From Duganella sp. CF458 (GTDB taxonomy: Bacteria; Pseudomonadota; Gammaproteobacteria; Burkholderiales; Burkholderiaceae_D), in contig NZ_FOOF01000013.1 in the NCBI RefSeq assembly GCF_900113115.1, positions 62,001 to 126,000 on the forward strand: a stretch of 64,000 bases of DNA, in the 5' to 3' direction. Shown here one piece after another: positions 35,286-42,821 of the stretch. Each line of letters opens with the position of its first letter. The stretch's first letter is position 1. The notes beneath the pieces were generated by a model. The model ran no database searches and had not been told where the DNA came from. It was given only the letters and a program-made list of their open reading frames with translations. A program made the position numbers and the translations under genes.

Positions 35286-36158
35286 TCAGAACTCCAGCAG
35301 GACCGAGCCGACGACTTCGGCGCCTGCATAGCGCACCTGTTCGCTGAGCGCCGCCACATCGTACAGCGAGGTGGCATTGCGGTGCACCACCAGCAGCACG
35401 CCACGGGCGCGCGCCATCACCGGCAGCGAATCGTGGGCGGTCAGCACGTCCGAAGTGTCGTACAGCACCACGTCGTGCAGCGCCTCGAGCTGGGTATTCA
35501 GGCCGGTAAAATCCTTGCGCGCCAGCAGTTCTGCCGGATTCGGCGGCAGCGTGCCGGCGCCCAGCACGGCCAGCGATTCGAAAGCGTCGATGCGCGTCAC
35601 CGCGGCCATCGTGGCGCGCCCGGCCAGCATGTCGGACAAGCCGGACTTGCCCTGCAGGTTGAAGATCTCATGCTGCGAAGGCTGGCGCAGGTTGGCGTCG
35701 ACCAGCAGCGTGTTCTGCCCCAGCTGCGAGAACACCACGGCCAGGTTGGCGGCAAACAGGCTGGTGCCGGAGCCCGGTTCGACGCCGACAATCGCCAGCG
35801 ACTTGTGGCCGCGTGCAAACCAGCGCAGCATCAGCTGGCCGCGCACCGCGCGCAACTTTTCCACCTGGCGGCTGAACGGGTCATACGCCGCCACCAGGCG
35901 CGAAGAGAAGCACTTGTCGCCGGACGGAACGTAGGGGTAGTCGAACTGCCGCGCCAGCACCTGCTGGATGTCGGCCGCGCTGACCATGCCCAGCGCCTGC
36001 GCCGCTTCGCCGAAGCGGATCCCGGTCTCCTCCTGCATGCGCAGCACGGCATCGGTATTTTCCGGCGTCAGCTTGCCCGCTTCCTGCAGCAAGGCGCCGA
36101 TGGTCGCATCGCCGACGCCGTGCGGCGAGGCGGGATTGAAATGCAATGGGCTGTTCAT
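35286..36158 (-). CDS. epsG: EpsG-type chain-length-associated kinase-like ATPase
   Basis: 290 residues, soluble. The first ~75 residues resemble an MshEN/GspE N-terminal type module (GIRFGEAAQALGMVSAADIQ), and the rest is a CpsD/BY-kinase-type MinD-like domain. The Walker A region is GVEPGSGTS (residues 125-133), with Thr132 where BY-kinases have Lys. Walker A' is LLVDANLRQP, and VVLYDTSDVL marks Walker B. No tyrosine cluster is present at the C-terminus (ends SVLLEF). EpsG proteins pair with EpsF and control polymer length. With these changes its kinase activity is doubtful. GAGGAGG precedes the ATG; epsF ends 11 bases upstream. Confidence 0.9.
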   Translation of the reverse strand: MNSPLHFNPASPHGVGDATIGALLQEAGKLTPENTDAVLRMQEETGIRFGEAAQALGMVSAADIQQVLARQFDYPYVPSGDKCFSSRLVAAYDPFSRQVEKLRAVRGQLMLRWFARGHKSLAIVGVEPGSGTSLFAANLAVVFSQLGQNTLLVDANLRQPSQHEIFNLQGKSGLSDMLAGRATMAAVTRIDAFESLAVLGAGTLPPNPAELLARKDFTGLNTQLEALHDVVLYDTSDVLTAHDSLPVMARARGVLLVVHRNATSLYDVAALSEQVRYAGAEVVGSVLLEF

Positions 36159-36169
36159 TCAGCTCCTCC

Positions 36170-37576
36170 TCAATTCAGCCGCAGCGTGCGCGGCGCATGC
36201 AGGTGCGGCAGGCCGAAGCGGCGCTGGCGCGGCGGATTCCAGTCGATCGTGGCCAGTACCGGTATGTGCAGCACCTCGGCCATGTCGGCTTCCGAGCGCA
36301 CGCGGCGATCGAACATCTCGGACAGCATGGCGATGCCGATGCCCAGCATGGTCCCCAGCAGCAGCGACAGCACGGTGTTCAGCATCACGCGCGGGCCGGC
36401 CGGCTCGATCGGCGCCACGGCCGGGTTCAGTACCGACACGTCGGACTGGTCGTTGCCGCCCTCGATGCGGGTCTGCGACGAGCGCTGCGAAGCATTGTCG
36501 AAGGCGCGCTGGGCGCTCTCGACATCCTTGTTCAGCACATTCATTTCGTCGCGCTGGCGGTTCAGCTGCAGCACCTTGGTCTTCTGGTCGGCCAGCGCCG
36601 TGCGCAATGCCGCTTCGCGCTGGGCGAACACGTTGGCGTTGTTGCTGACCGACGAGGCGACCAGGGCGGTCTGCTCGTTCAGGCCGGCCCGCAGCCGCGC
36701 CACTTCCGCCGCGGCGCTCTGGTATTGCGGATGGTTGCGGCCCAGGCGCTGCCCCATCTCGGCCAGCTTGGATTGCTGCTGCGCCAGGTTGACGCGCAGG
36801 TTCTGCACCACCGGGCTGGACGTCACGTCAGGCGAAGCGCTGCCGGAACCGTGCGCCACCGCCTGCCGCGAATTGGCCTCCATGGCCTGCGACTGCGCCG
36901 CGACCAGTTGCGCCGACAAGTCGTTCAGGCGCATCGATTCCACATCGAGCCGGTTGTCGACGCTGACGATGCCATGCTCCTGCTGGTACTTGGACAGCTT
37001 GGCCTGCGCCACTTCCAGGTTATCGCGCAGCACCTTCAACTGGGAGTTGAAGTAGCTGGTGGCCTTTTTCATCGGCTCCACCTTGAGCTGCACATTGATC
37101 TTCTGGTACTCGTCGGCGAAAGCATTGGCCACCGCAGCGGCGAACTGCGGGTCGGACGCCTTGAAGGTCACGTTCAGCACCGAGCTTTCCTTGGACGGCA
37201 CGATATCCAGCTTCTTTTGCAGCAGCTCGGCCAGCCAGTCGCGCACCGTGCCCTTGCCGCCGGTCGACTCGTTGAACTGGGCGATGACGGCCGGGCTTTC
37301 GGCCAGCTTCAGCTGGTCCACCACGCGCAGCGCGACATTCTTGCTGCTGATGATGTCGATCTGCGTCGCCATATAGCCGGGCATGAGCTGGCCCGGCAAG
37401 GCCATCCCGGTCAGCGGGTCGACGCCCTTGTAATTCATCACCAGCGAGCTGGTTGCCTCATACGTCTTGGGCAGCAGCAGGCTGACGACGAGGGTGGCGG
37501 CCACCGTGACCAGCAAGGTCAGCAGCACGATCTTCTTGCGCGCCTGGAGGATCAGCAGGAACTGGGCGAAATTCAT
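36170..37576 (-). CDS. epsF: Chain-length determinant protein EpsF (Wzz/PCP family)
   Basis: 468 residues with membrane helices at about 16-36 and 405-425 enclosing a long periplasmic coiled-coil region, the polysaccharide co-polymerase layout. The N-terminus (MNFAQFLLILQARKKIVLLT) and YEATSSLVMNYKGVDPLTG belong to the Wzz domain. The coiled coils span about 170-230 and 255-370. Near the second helix, PAVAPIEPAGPRVMLNTVLS is the proline-rich motif typical of these proteins. The C-terminal cytoplasmic tail is short and basic and would contact EpsG. It sets the length of the EPS chain. AAGGAGG stands before the ATG; epsE lies 9 bases upstream. Confidence 0.95.
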   Translation of the reverse strand: MNFAQFLLILQARKKIVLLTLLVTVAATLVVSLLLPKTYEATSSLVMNYKGVDPLTGMALPGQLMPGYMATQIDIISSKNVALRVVDQLKLAESPAVIAQFNESTGGKGTVRDWLAELLQKKLDIVPSKESSVLNVTFKASDPQFAAAVANAFADEYQKINVQLKVEPMKKATSYFNSQLKVLRDNLEVAQAKLSKYQQEHGIVSVDNRLDVESMRLNDLSAQLVAAQSQAMEANSRQAVAHGSGSASPDVTSSPVVQNLRVNLAQQQSKLAEMGQRLGRNHPQYQSAAAEVARLRAGLNEQTALVASSVSNNANVFAQREAALRTALADQKTKVLQLNRQRDEMNVLNKDVESAQRAFDNASQRSSQTRIEGGNDQSDVSVLNPAVAPIEPAGPRVMLNTVLSLLLGTMLGIGIAMLSEMFDRRVRSEADMAEVLHIPVLATIDWNPPRQRRFGLPHLHAPRTLRLN

Positions 37577-37585
37577 ACATCCTCC

Positions 37586-38377
37586 TTAGAACCAGCTTTC
37601 CTTGATGAAGATGACGTCGTCGGTCTGCACCACGTCTTCGTTCTTGGCGGCGATCACCTGTACCGAACCGTCGCCGCCGCGGCGCTTGATCTTGATGCCG
37701 CTCTCGGTACCGCGCGGCGTCAGGCCGCCGCCGACCGCCAGCGCCTGGCTGACCGTCATGGTGCGTTCCAGCCGGAAGGAACCCGGACGCTGCACTTCGC
37801 CATAGATGTAGAAGCGCGGCGAACGCTCGGCATAGATCACATCGTTGGGACCGAGTTCGATCTCCTTGTCCAGGGCCCCGTTGCGCACCATGTCGACCAC
37901 GTCGATCACGGTCTTGCTGGTCTTGCCGTCGCGGGTGCGCACCACGCTCACTGTATCGCCGCCATCGACATTGAAGCCGCCCGCCTGCGCCAGCATATCC
38001 ATCACGCCGCGCTTGCCGCCATCAAGCGGATAGCGCCCGGGACGGTTCACCATGCCCAGCACCGACACTTGCGCGCTCTGGATCTGCGAGACGATGATGC
38101 TGACCTGGGCGTTTTTCAGGTAGCCCTTCTTGACCAGCTGCTCGCCGATCGCACGTTCGGCCTGCTGCACCGTCAGCCCGCTGACCTTGACTTCGCCCAG
38201 CAAAGGGAAGGTGATCTTGCCCGATTCGCTGACCCGGGTTTCGGTCGCCATGTCGGGGTTGCCGAACACGGAAGCCTTGATCACGTCGCCGGCGCCCAGC
38301 GTCAGGTCGGCGGCCTGGGCCATGCCGACACCCAGCACACAGGCCAGCGCCATCATCCACATCAATAGTCGTTTCAT
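37586..38377 (-). CDS. epsE: Polysaccharide export protein EpsE (Wza/OPX family)
   Basis: 263 residues with a signal peptide ending near AQA (about residue 22) and no lipobox cysteine at the usual site. A poly_export domain follows (LTLGAGDVIKASVFGNPDM, SGKITFPLLGEVKVSGLT) and then two SLBB domains: SVLGMVNRPGRYPLDGGKR and YIYGEVQRPGSFRLERTMT. The protein is about 100 residues shorter than Wza and ends KESWF, without the C-terminal amphipathic helix that forms Wza's outer-membrane pore. It therefore needs a partner in the outer membrane; the beta-barrel-like EpsL is a candidate. GAGGAG precedes the ATG. It is in tight operon with epsD upstream and epsF downstream. Confidence 0.94.
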   Translation of the reverse strand: MKRLLMWMMALACVLGVGMAQAADLTLGAGDVIKASVFGNPDMATETRVSESGKITFPLLGEVKVSGLTVQQAERAIGEQLVKKGYLKNAQVSIIVSQIQSAQVSVLGMVNRPGRYPLDGGKRGVMDMLAQAGGFNVDGGDTVSVVRTRDGKTSKTVIDVVDMVRNGALDKEIELGPNDVIYAERSPRFYIYGEVQRPGSFRLERTMTVSQALAVGGGLTPRGTESGIKIKRRGGDGSVQVIAAKNEDVVQTDDVIFIKESWF

Positions 38378-38398
38378 GATTGCTCCTCGATCCAGGTT

Positions 38399-39280
38399 TT
38401 ATTTGAGTCCGGCCACGCCGCGTTCCAGGGCGGTGGCCGGAGCCCCCGCGTCCGCCACCGGCGAGGGCTGGTTGATATAGGCGATCTTGGCGCTGGCGCG
38501 CAGGCGCTTGACTTCCTCCTCCGCCGATTCCTTGCCCTTCTTGGCGACCAGGTATTGCTCGATCTGTGGCCGCGCCGCATCCAGTTCCACCGGCGAGGAG
38601 CGGATATCGGCAATGGTGACCAGCATGCTGCGTTCGCCCTCGCGCACGATGAAGAGCTGGCCTTTCGCCAGGGCCAGCAGCTTGGCCGACAATTCCGGCG
38701 GCAGTTCCGAGCCGCTGCGGCTCAACTGCGCTTTCTGGTATTTGACCTTGTGCTGGTCAAGCCAGGCCGCCACCTCGTCGAGCGAACGGGTCTTGTCCAT
38801 CACCGCCTTCAATTCATCGTTCACCTCACGGGTCGGCAAGATGATTTCGCGCATATCGAAATGCTTGCGCTGTGCGAAGAATTGCGGGTTCTGGCTGTAA
38901 TAGGCTTCCACCTCCGCCGCGCTCGGCTTGGCAGGCGTGCCGATGCGTTTCTGCATATAGGCTTGCGCCAGGATCACCGAGCGCGCCCTTTCGATCGCCT
39001 GCACCACGCGCGGGTCGCGGTCGACTTTCTCTTTGGCTGCTTCGCCGATCAGCAACTGGCGATCGATCAACGCCTCCAGCGCCTGCTTGCGTGCGGCTTC
39101 CTGTTGCGTGGCTGGCGCGTTGCTGCGCGACAGTTCGTCGTTCAACTGCAGCACGGTGATTTCCTCACCGTTGACGTTGGCCAAAGCCTGGCCCGGCTTC
39201 TGTTCCACCTTGCTGCTGCAGGCGGAAACCAGAATCACCAGCATGCCGGCGCAAGCCATATTCGGGTTGATGTGCTTCAA
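38399..39280 (-). CDS. epsD: EpsD-family peptidyl-prolyl cis-trans isomerase lipoprotein
   Basis: 293 residues from a TTG at 39278-39280, preferred because GGGAGG lies five bases upstream; another TTG eight codons earlier (39304) has no ribosome site. A lipoprotein signal ends in LVSAC|SS with Cys21. The SurA-like N-terminal region (NVNGEEITVLQLNDELSRSN, ALEALIDRQLLIGEAAKEK) is followed by a parvulin-type domain (KHFDMREIILPTREVNDELK, GSELPPELSAKLLALAKGQL). It is likely a periplasmic chaperone for outer-membrane components of the EPS exporter, such as EpsL. The gap of 60 bases from the sugar transferase gene is one of the larger gaps in this part of the operon. Confidence 0.88.
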   Translation of the reverse strand: MKHINPNMACAGMLVILVSACSSKVEQKPGQALANVNGEEITVLQLNDELSRSNAPATQQEAARKQALEALIDRQLLIGEAAKEKVDRDPRVVQAIERARSVILAQAYMQKRIGTPAKPSAAEVEAYYSQNPQFFAQRKHFDMREIILPTREVNDELKAVMDKTRSLDEVAAWLDQHKVKYQKAQLSRSGSELPPELSAKLLALAKGQLFIVREGERSMLVTIADIRSSPVELDAARPQIEQYLVAKKGKESAEEEVKRLRASAKIAYINQPSPVADAGAPATALERGVAGLK

Positions 39281-39340
39281 AATATCCTCCCTCGACTGTT
39301 GCAACTCATTCTAATAGCGCGACGAGCGCGCACGATTGAT

Positions 39341-40723
39341 TCAGTACGCGTTTTGCCGCTTCAACACCACCTTGACTGTCCGCAAGATAATCCACAGGTC
39401 GAGCCACAGCGACCAGTGGCGCAGGTAGTCCAGGTCATAGCGGATACGCGCTTCCATCTTCTCCAGGGTCTCCGTTTCACCACGCAGGCCGTTGACCTGG
39501 GCCCAGCCGGTAATGCCCGGCTTGACCTTATGGCGCAACATATAGCCCTTGATGAGCTTGCGGTATTGTTCGTTGTGGGCAACGGCATGCGGGCGCGGCC
39601 CGACAATGCTCATTGATCCTTGCAACACATTGATGAACTGCGGCAGTTCATCCAGCGAGGTCCGGCGCAGGAAGGCGCCGATCTTCGTAATGCGCGCATC
39701 GTGGGCGGTGGCCTGGCGCACCACCGGCCCGTCTTCGGTCACGCGCATCGAGCGGAACTTGTAGACGATGATTTCCTCGCCATACAGGCCATAGCGGCGC
39801 TGGCGGAAGATCACCGGGCCCGGCGAGCTGATCCACACAGCCAGCGCAATCACCAGCATCAACGGCGCCAGCGCCATCAGGATCGCGCTGCCGATCAGCA
39901 CGTCGCTGGCACGCTTGACGATGCCATCGAAGCCGACAAAGGGCGTCTCGCAAATTGCCACCACCGGCATGCCGCCCACGCTATCGAAGCGCGCCTGCAT
40001 CAGGTCGAACACATAAATATCGGGCAGGAAATAGACCGAGGCCGTGGTGTCCTGCAACTCATCGAGCAGCTTGCGGATGCGCGGCTGGGCCGAGATCGGC
40101 TGGCTGATGAAGATCATCTTGATATGGTGGTCGCGCACGAAACCGGCCACGTCGCCCATATTGCCCAGCACGGGATGCGACAGGCCGGATTTGCGGCGAT
40201 CGGCGGTGCGGTCGTCGAAGAAGCCGCGCACGCTGAGGAACAGGTTGGGCATGCGCTCCACGGTGCCGGCGAACTTGGTGCCCACCTCGTTGGCGCCGAC
40301 GATGACCACCGAGCGCACCTCGCTCTCCTTGGCCGGATCGGTGCCGACATGGCGCGCCGCCAGGTGGCTCATGAGCAGTGCAAACGGCGTGGCAAGGAAC
40401 CAGCTGAACACCACCGCTTCATCGTAATGGTAAGCCAGGCCGCTGACATTGCCCAGGAAGACCAGGATCACCGCGGTGACGATCCAGCCCATGAAGATAT
40501 CGCGGGCATAGGCGGTGATGCGGCCGCTGCGCCAGGTGCGGTAAGGATCAACGTGCTGGTACACCGCCGACGAAATGAAGAAGGCCAGTACCATCAGCAC
40601 CAGCGAATATCCGGTAAACGGTTCCCCATACACCATCGATGTGGCGTACAGCATCCCCATGATGATCAGCGGATCGAGCACACGCTGGAAAAAGGAGACC
40701 AAGGGAATATCGTTTACCGTCAT
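39341..40723 (-). CDS. epsB: Undecaprenyl-phosphate sugar-1-phosphate transferase (EpsB/WcaJ type)
   Basis: 460 residues. Four to five N-terminal membrane segments (about 10-125) precede a CoA-binding-like domain (SVVIVGANEVGTKFAGTVER, about 145-250). Then come another membrane helix (about 275-300) and the bacterial sugar transferase domain with PGPVIFRQRRYGLYGEEI, YKFRSMRVTEDGPV, FLRRTSLDELPQFINVLQG, MSIVGPRPHAVAHNEQYRK and KPGITGWAQVNGLRGETET. It starts EPS synthesis by transferring a sugar-1-phosphate, usually glucose or galactose, to undecaprenyl phosphate at the inner membrane. AAGGAG precedes the ATG. It is the third gene of the operon, 15 bases after epsL. Confidence 0.94.
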   Translation of the reverse strand: MTVNDIPLVSFFQRVLDPLIIMGMLYATSMVYGEPFTGYSLVLMVLAFFISSAVYQHVDPYRTWRSGRITAYARDIFMGWIVTAVILVFLGNVSGLAYHYDEAVVFSWFLATPFALLMSHLAARHVGTDPAKESEVRSVVIVGANEVGTKFAGTVERMPNLFLSVRGFFDDRTADRRKSGLSHPVLGNMGDVAGFVRDHHIKMIFISQPISAQPRIRKLLDELQDTTASVYFLPDIYVFDLMQARFDSVGGMPVVAICETPFVGFDGIVKRASDVLIGSAILMALAPLMLVIALAVWISSPGPVIFRQRRYGLYGEEIIVYKFRSMRVTEDGPVVRQATAHDARITKIGAFLRRTSLDELPQFINVLQGSMSIVGPRPHAVAHNEQYRKLIKGYMLRHKVKPGITGWAQVNGLRGETETLEKMEARIRYDLDYLRHWSLWLDLWIILRTVKVVLKRQNAY

Positions 40724-40738
40724 CGTCGCTCCTTGCCA

Positions 40739-41926
40739 TCAGAATTGCACTGTCGCCATGAATGAAACGCCCTTGGCCTTGTAGCTGCCGGTGCCGATCA
40801 AGGGCGTGCCGGTACGGCGGTCCTTGAAGCCGGTCACGCTCAGCTGCACCTTGCGCCAGGGCTGGTAGACCACGCCGATATTGGTGCTGCGCGTGGTATC
40901 GCTCGGGTCACCATTGAAGGTGACGTAAGGCATGCGCTCGAATTTCCGCTTCTCGCGCTTGACGCCGGCATTCGCCTGCACCTTGGCCGACATATCCCAG
41001 GTGGCGTTCAGGCTGGCGCCCTTGTTGACGCTGTTATTCACCACGATGCTTTCCACTGCGGCGAACTCGCGCCATGCGTCGGCAGTGAAGCGCAGCTTGC
41101 TGCGCGGCCGCCAGTTCAGTGTGGCGCGGCCGTTCAGACCGCTGGTATCGCGTTCGGCGAAGGTATCGTGCTTGCGCTTGGCATAGCCGGCCAGCAATTG
41201 CAGTTGCGTGATATCACTGTAGAGCCAGTTGATATTGGCTTTCAGTTCATCCTGCGTATAGTTCTGGTCGAGGAAGGTGGCGCCGATCCGGCGCGGGTTC
41301 AGGAAGCTACCCTTGATGTGGCGCGCCACCAAGCCCACCCTGCTGCCGCTCGTTGCGTGGTAATCGATGCCGACTTCGCTGCGGTCTTCCTGACGGTTGT
41401 TCAAGCTTTGCGCCTCCAGCTCGTAGTCGAAGCGATCGCGCTGGAAGCCGGTATAGATGCGCCAGCTGGGATGCATGCGCCAGCCGCCGTTGGCATATTG
41501 GCGGCGCTGCGTGCGCAGGTTGCGCTGTTCCGAGTGGAAGTCGTTGAATGGCGTCAGCACCTGCTGGTAGCTGCCACCGATATTGCCGTCGAAGTGGTTG
41601 CCGATCACCCAGGCCCAGTCCAGGCTGAAATCCTTGCCGTTGTAATCGAGTTGGTCGTAATGATCGAAAGTCACGCGCGAGACTTTCGCTTGCCCGGTAA
41701 TCTTCTGGCGCCCGACAGGACGATCCAGCGCGATGCCGGCAATCGCTTGCGTGGCACGGTCCGAGCGCTGGATGCCCTCCTGTGAGTTGTCCGGCAGGCG
41801 CAGCAGGTTATCGTCATACGACTGGCCCACACTGATAAAGGGCTTGAAGGTTTCGCTGATATCCGCCTGCGCAGGACAGCACGCCAGTGCGGCAGCCAGC
41901 GCCAATGGAGTTGGCAGGATGCGCAT
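40739..41926 (-). CDS. epsL: Exopolysaccharide operon outer-membrane beta-barrel protein EpsL
   Basis: 395 residues from the ATG at 41924-41926; an upstream start at 41956 is possible but would lengthen the signal peptide needlessly. The signal peptide ends near CPAQA (about residue 21). The mature sequence is a chain of amphipathic beta-strands with alternating aromatic and polar residues, ending in ...SFMATVQF, whose terminal Phe is the BAM-recognition signal of outer-membrane barrels. The conserved start of the mature part is TFKPFISVGQSYDDNLLRLP-like (SETFKPFISVGQSYDDNLLR). EpsL occurs only in exosortase-associated EPS loci. It could provide the outer-membrane pore missing from EpsE. Confidence 0.9.
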   Translation of the reverse strand: MRILPTPLALAAALACCPAQADISETFKPFISVGQSYDDNLLRLPDNSQEGIQRSDRATQAIAGIALDRPVGRQKITGQAKVSRVTFDHYDQLDYNGKDFSLDWAWVIGNHFDGNIGGSYQQVLTPFNDFHSEQRNLRTQRRQYANGGWRMHPSWRIYTGFQRDRFDYELEAQSLNNRQEDRSEVGIDYHATSGSRVGLVARHIKGSFLNPRRIGATFLDQNYTQDELKANINWLYSDITQLQLLAGYAKRKHDTFAERDTSGLNGRATLNWRPRSKLRFTADAWREFAAVESIVVNNSVNKGASLNATWDMSAKVQANAGVKREKRKFERMPYVTFNGDPSDTTRSTNIGVVYQPWRKVQLSVTGFKDRRTGTPLIGTGSYKAKGVSFMATVQF

Positions 41927-41949
41927 TTTATTATTAGCCTTTGTTAACA

Positions 41950-42693
41950 CTACCAATAGGTCCAGCTACCGGTCACCATGATCCAGGCAGCCAACAAGCC
42001 GTTCGTCACGGCATGTCCCAGGATGGGCGTCCACAGCGTCTCGCTGCGCATGTACAACAAGGTGTAGGCGATACCCGCGACGATGCCGGCTAGCCACAGG
42101 TTATGTTCGATACCGAACAGAAGAACTGAAATCGCGGCGGCACGCAGGCCAACGCGCGCCGGCCGCTGTGACAGGAAGTCACGCCGCTCAAGCCAACGCA
42201 ACAAAAAGGAACGCCAGAACAGTTCCTCCATCAAAGGCACCACCAGCGCCGCCCCGAAAGCCCGTACAGCAACCAGCGGCCAGTCGATGCGGCCATCGCT
42301 GCCCGCAGCGTCGAAGCCACGCGGCGTGCCGATCTGCATCCAGCTCGCATCGAGTGCAAGCCACAGCGCGAACACCCCGGCGCCAACGCCGACGGCAAGC
42401 AATGCATCGCGCCGTGCAGGCAGCGTGCGTAACTCCCGGTAGTGCTTGCGCCACGCCAGCAGCATGGCCAGCACCAACGCAATCTTGGCGGGATACAGCC
42501 AGCGCATGGTGTTCGCGTGCGCACCGAAACGTTCAAGCACGTCGGCGAAGATGATGAAAACAATGAAGGTGGCAAACGGCAGCACGCGCGGCAAGGCGGC
42601 GCTGTGGTTGGCGCGCAGTGCGAGCACAGGCGCGGCAGCCGCTCTCGCCTGCGGCTGTTGGGAAATGCGCTTAGGTGGCTGCTGTAAAGTCAC
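41950..42693 (-). CDS. CAAX-protease-related membrane protein (exosortase-associated)
   Basis: 247 residues from a GTG at 42691-42693 with GGGAAGG eight bases upstream. An ATG at 42741 in the same frame has no ribosome site and falls in an inverted repeat. About eight membrane segments are visible. The Abi/CAAX-protease motif is VVPLMEELFWRSFLLRWLE (EExxxR), followed by FGIEHNLWLAGIVAGIAYTL (the H-containing helix) and TLWTPILGHAVTNGLLAAW. This matches the CAAX-like proteins seen with PEP-CTERM systems (TIGR03008). It is probably an intramembrane metalloprotease acting on an unknown EPS-system component. It is the first gene of the EPS operon. Confidence 0.85.
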   Translation of the reverse strand: MTLQQPPKRISQQPQARAAAAPVLALRANHSAALPRVLPFATFIVFIIFADVLERFGAHANTMRWLYPAKIALVLAMLLAWRKHYRELRTLPARRDALLAVGVGAGVFALWLALDASWMQIGTPRGFDAAGSDGRIDWPLVAVRAFGAALVVPLMEELFWRSFLLRWLERRDFLSQRPARVGLRAAAISVLLFGIEHNLWLAGIVAGIAYTLLYMRSETLWTPILGHAVTNGLLAAWIMVTGSWTYW

Positions 42694-42821
42694 GATATCT
42701 GCCTTCCCGTTGGAAATGCCGAAGCAGGACTGCCTCGGCATTAAGGTTGTCAGATATTACAGCGGGCAATCGTGCGCAAGCGCACGAAAGTGAGAAAGTG
42801 CAAAGAGTGGATTGCGTTACA
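42694..42821 (-). promoter_or_regulatory. Upstream region of the EPS operon with two inverted repeats
   Basis: This gap between uup and the first EPS gene contains two dyads. AATGCCGA (42715-42722) and TCGGCATT (42735-42742) flank a 12-base spacer within the likely leader. TCGTGCGC (42770-42777) and GCGCACGA (42780-42787) form a tight hairpin just past the uup stop. The latter may end uup transcription, though it lacks a T-tract. TAATAT on the minus strand at 42754-42759 is a weak -10 candidate. The whole EPS operon may start here or read through from uup. Confidence 0.45.

Noticed and set aside
42770..42787. Tight hairpin downstream of uup as a strong terminator
   Set aside because: The stem is perfect but the loop is only two bases and no T-tract follows, so it was kept only as part of the regulatory region.
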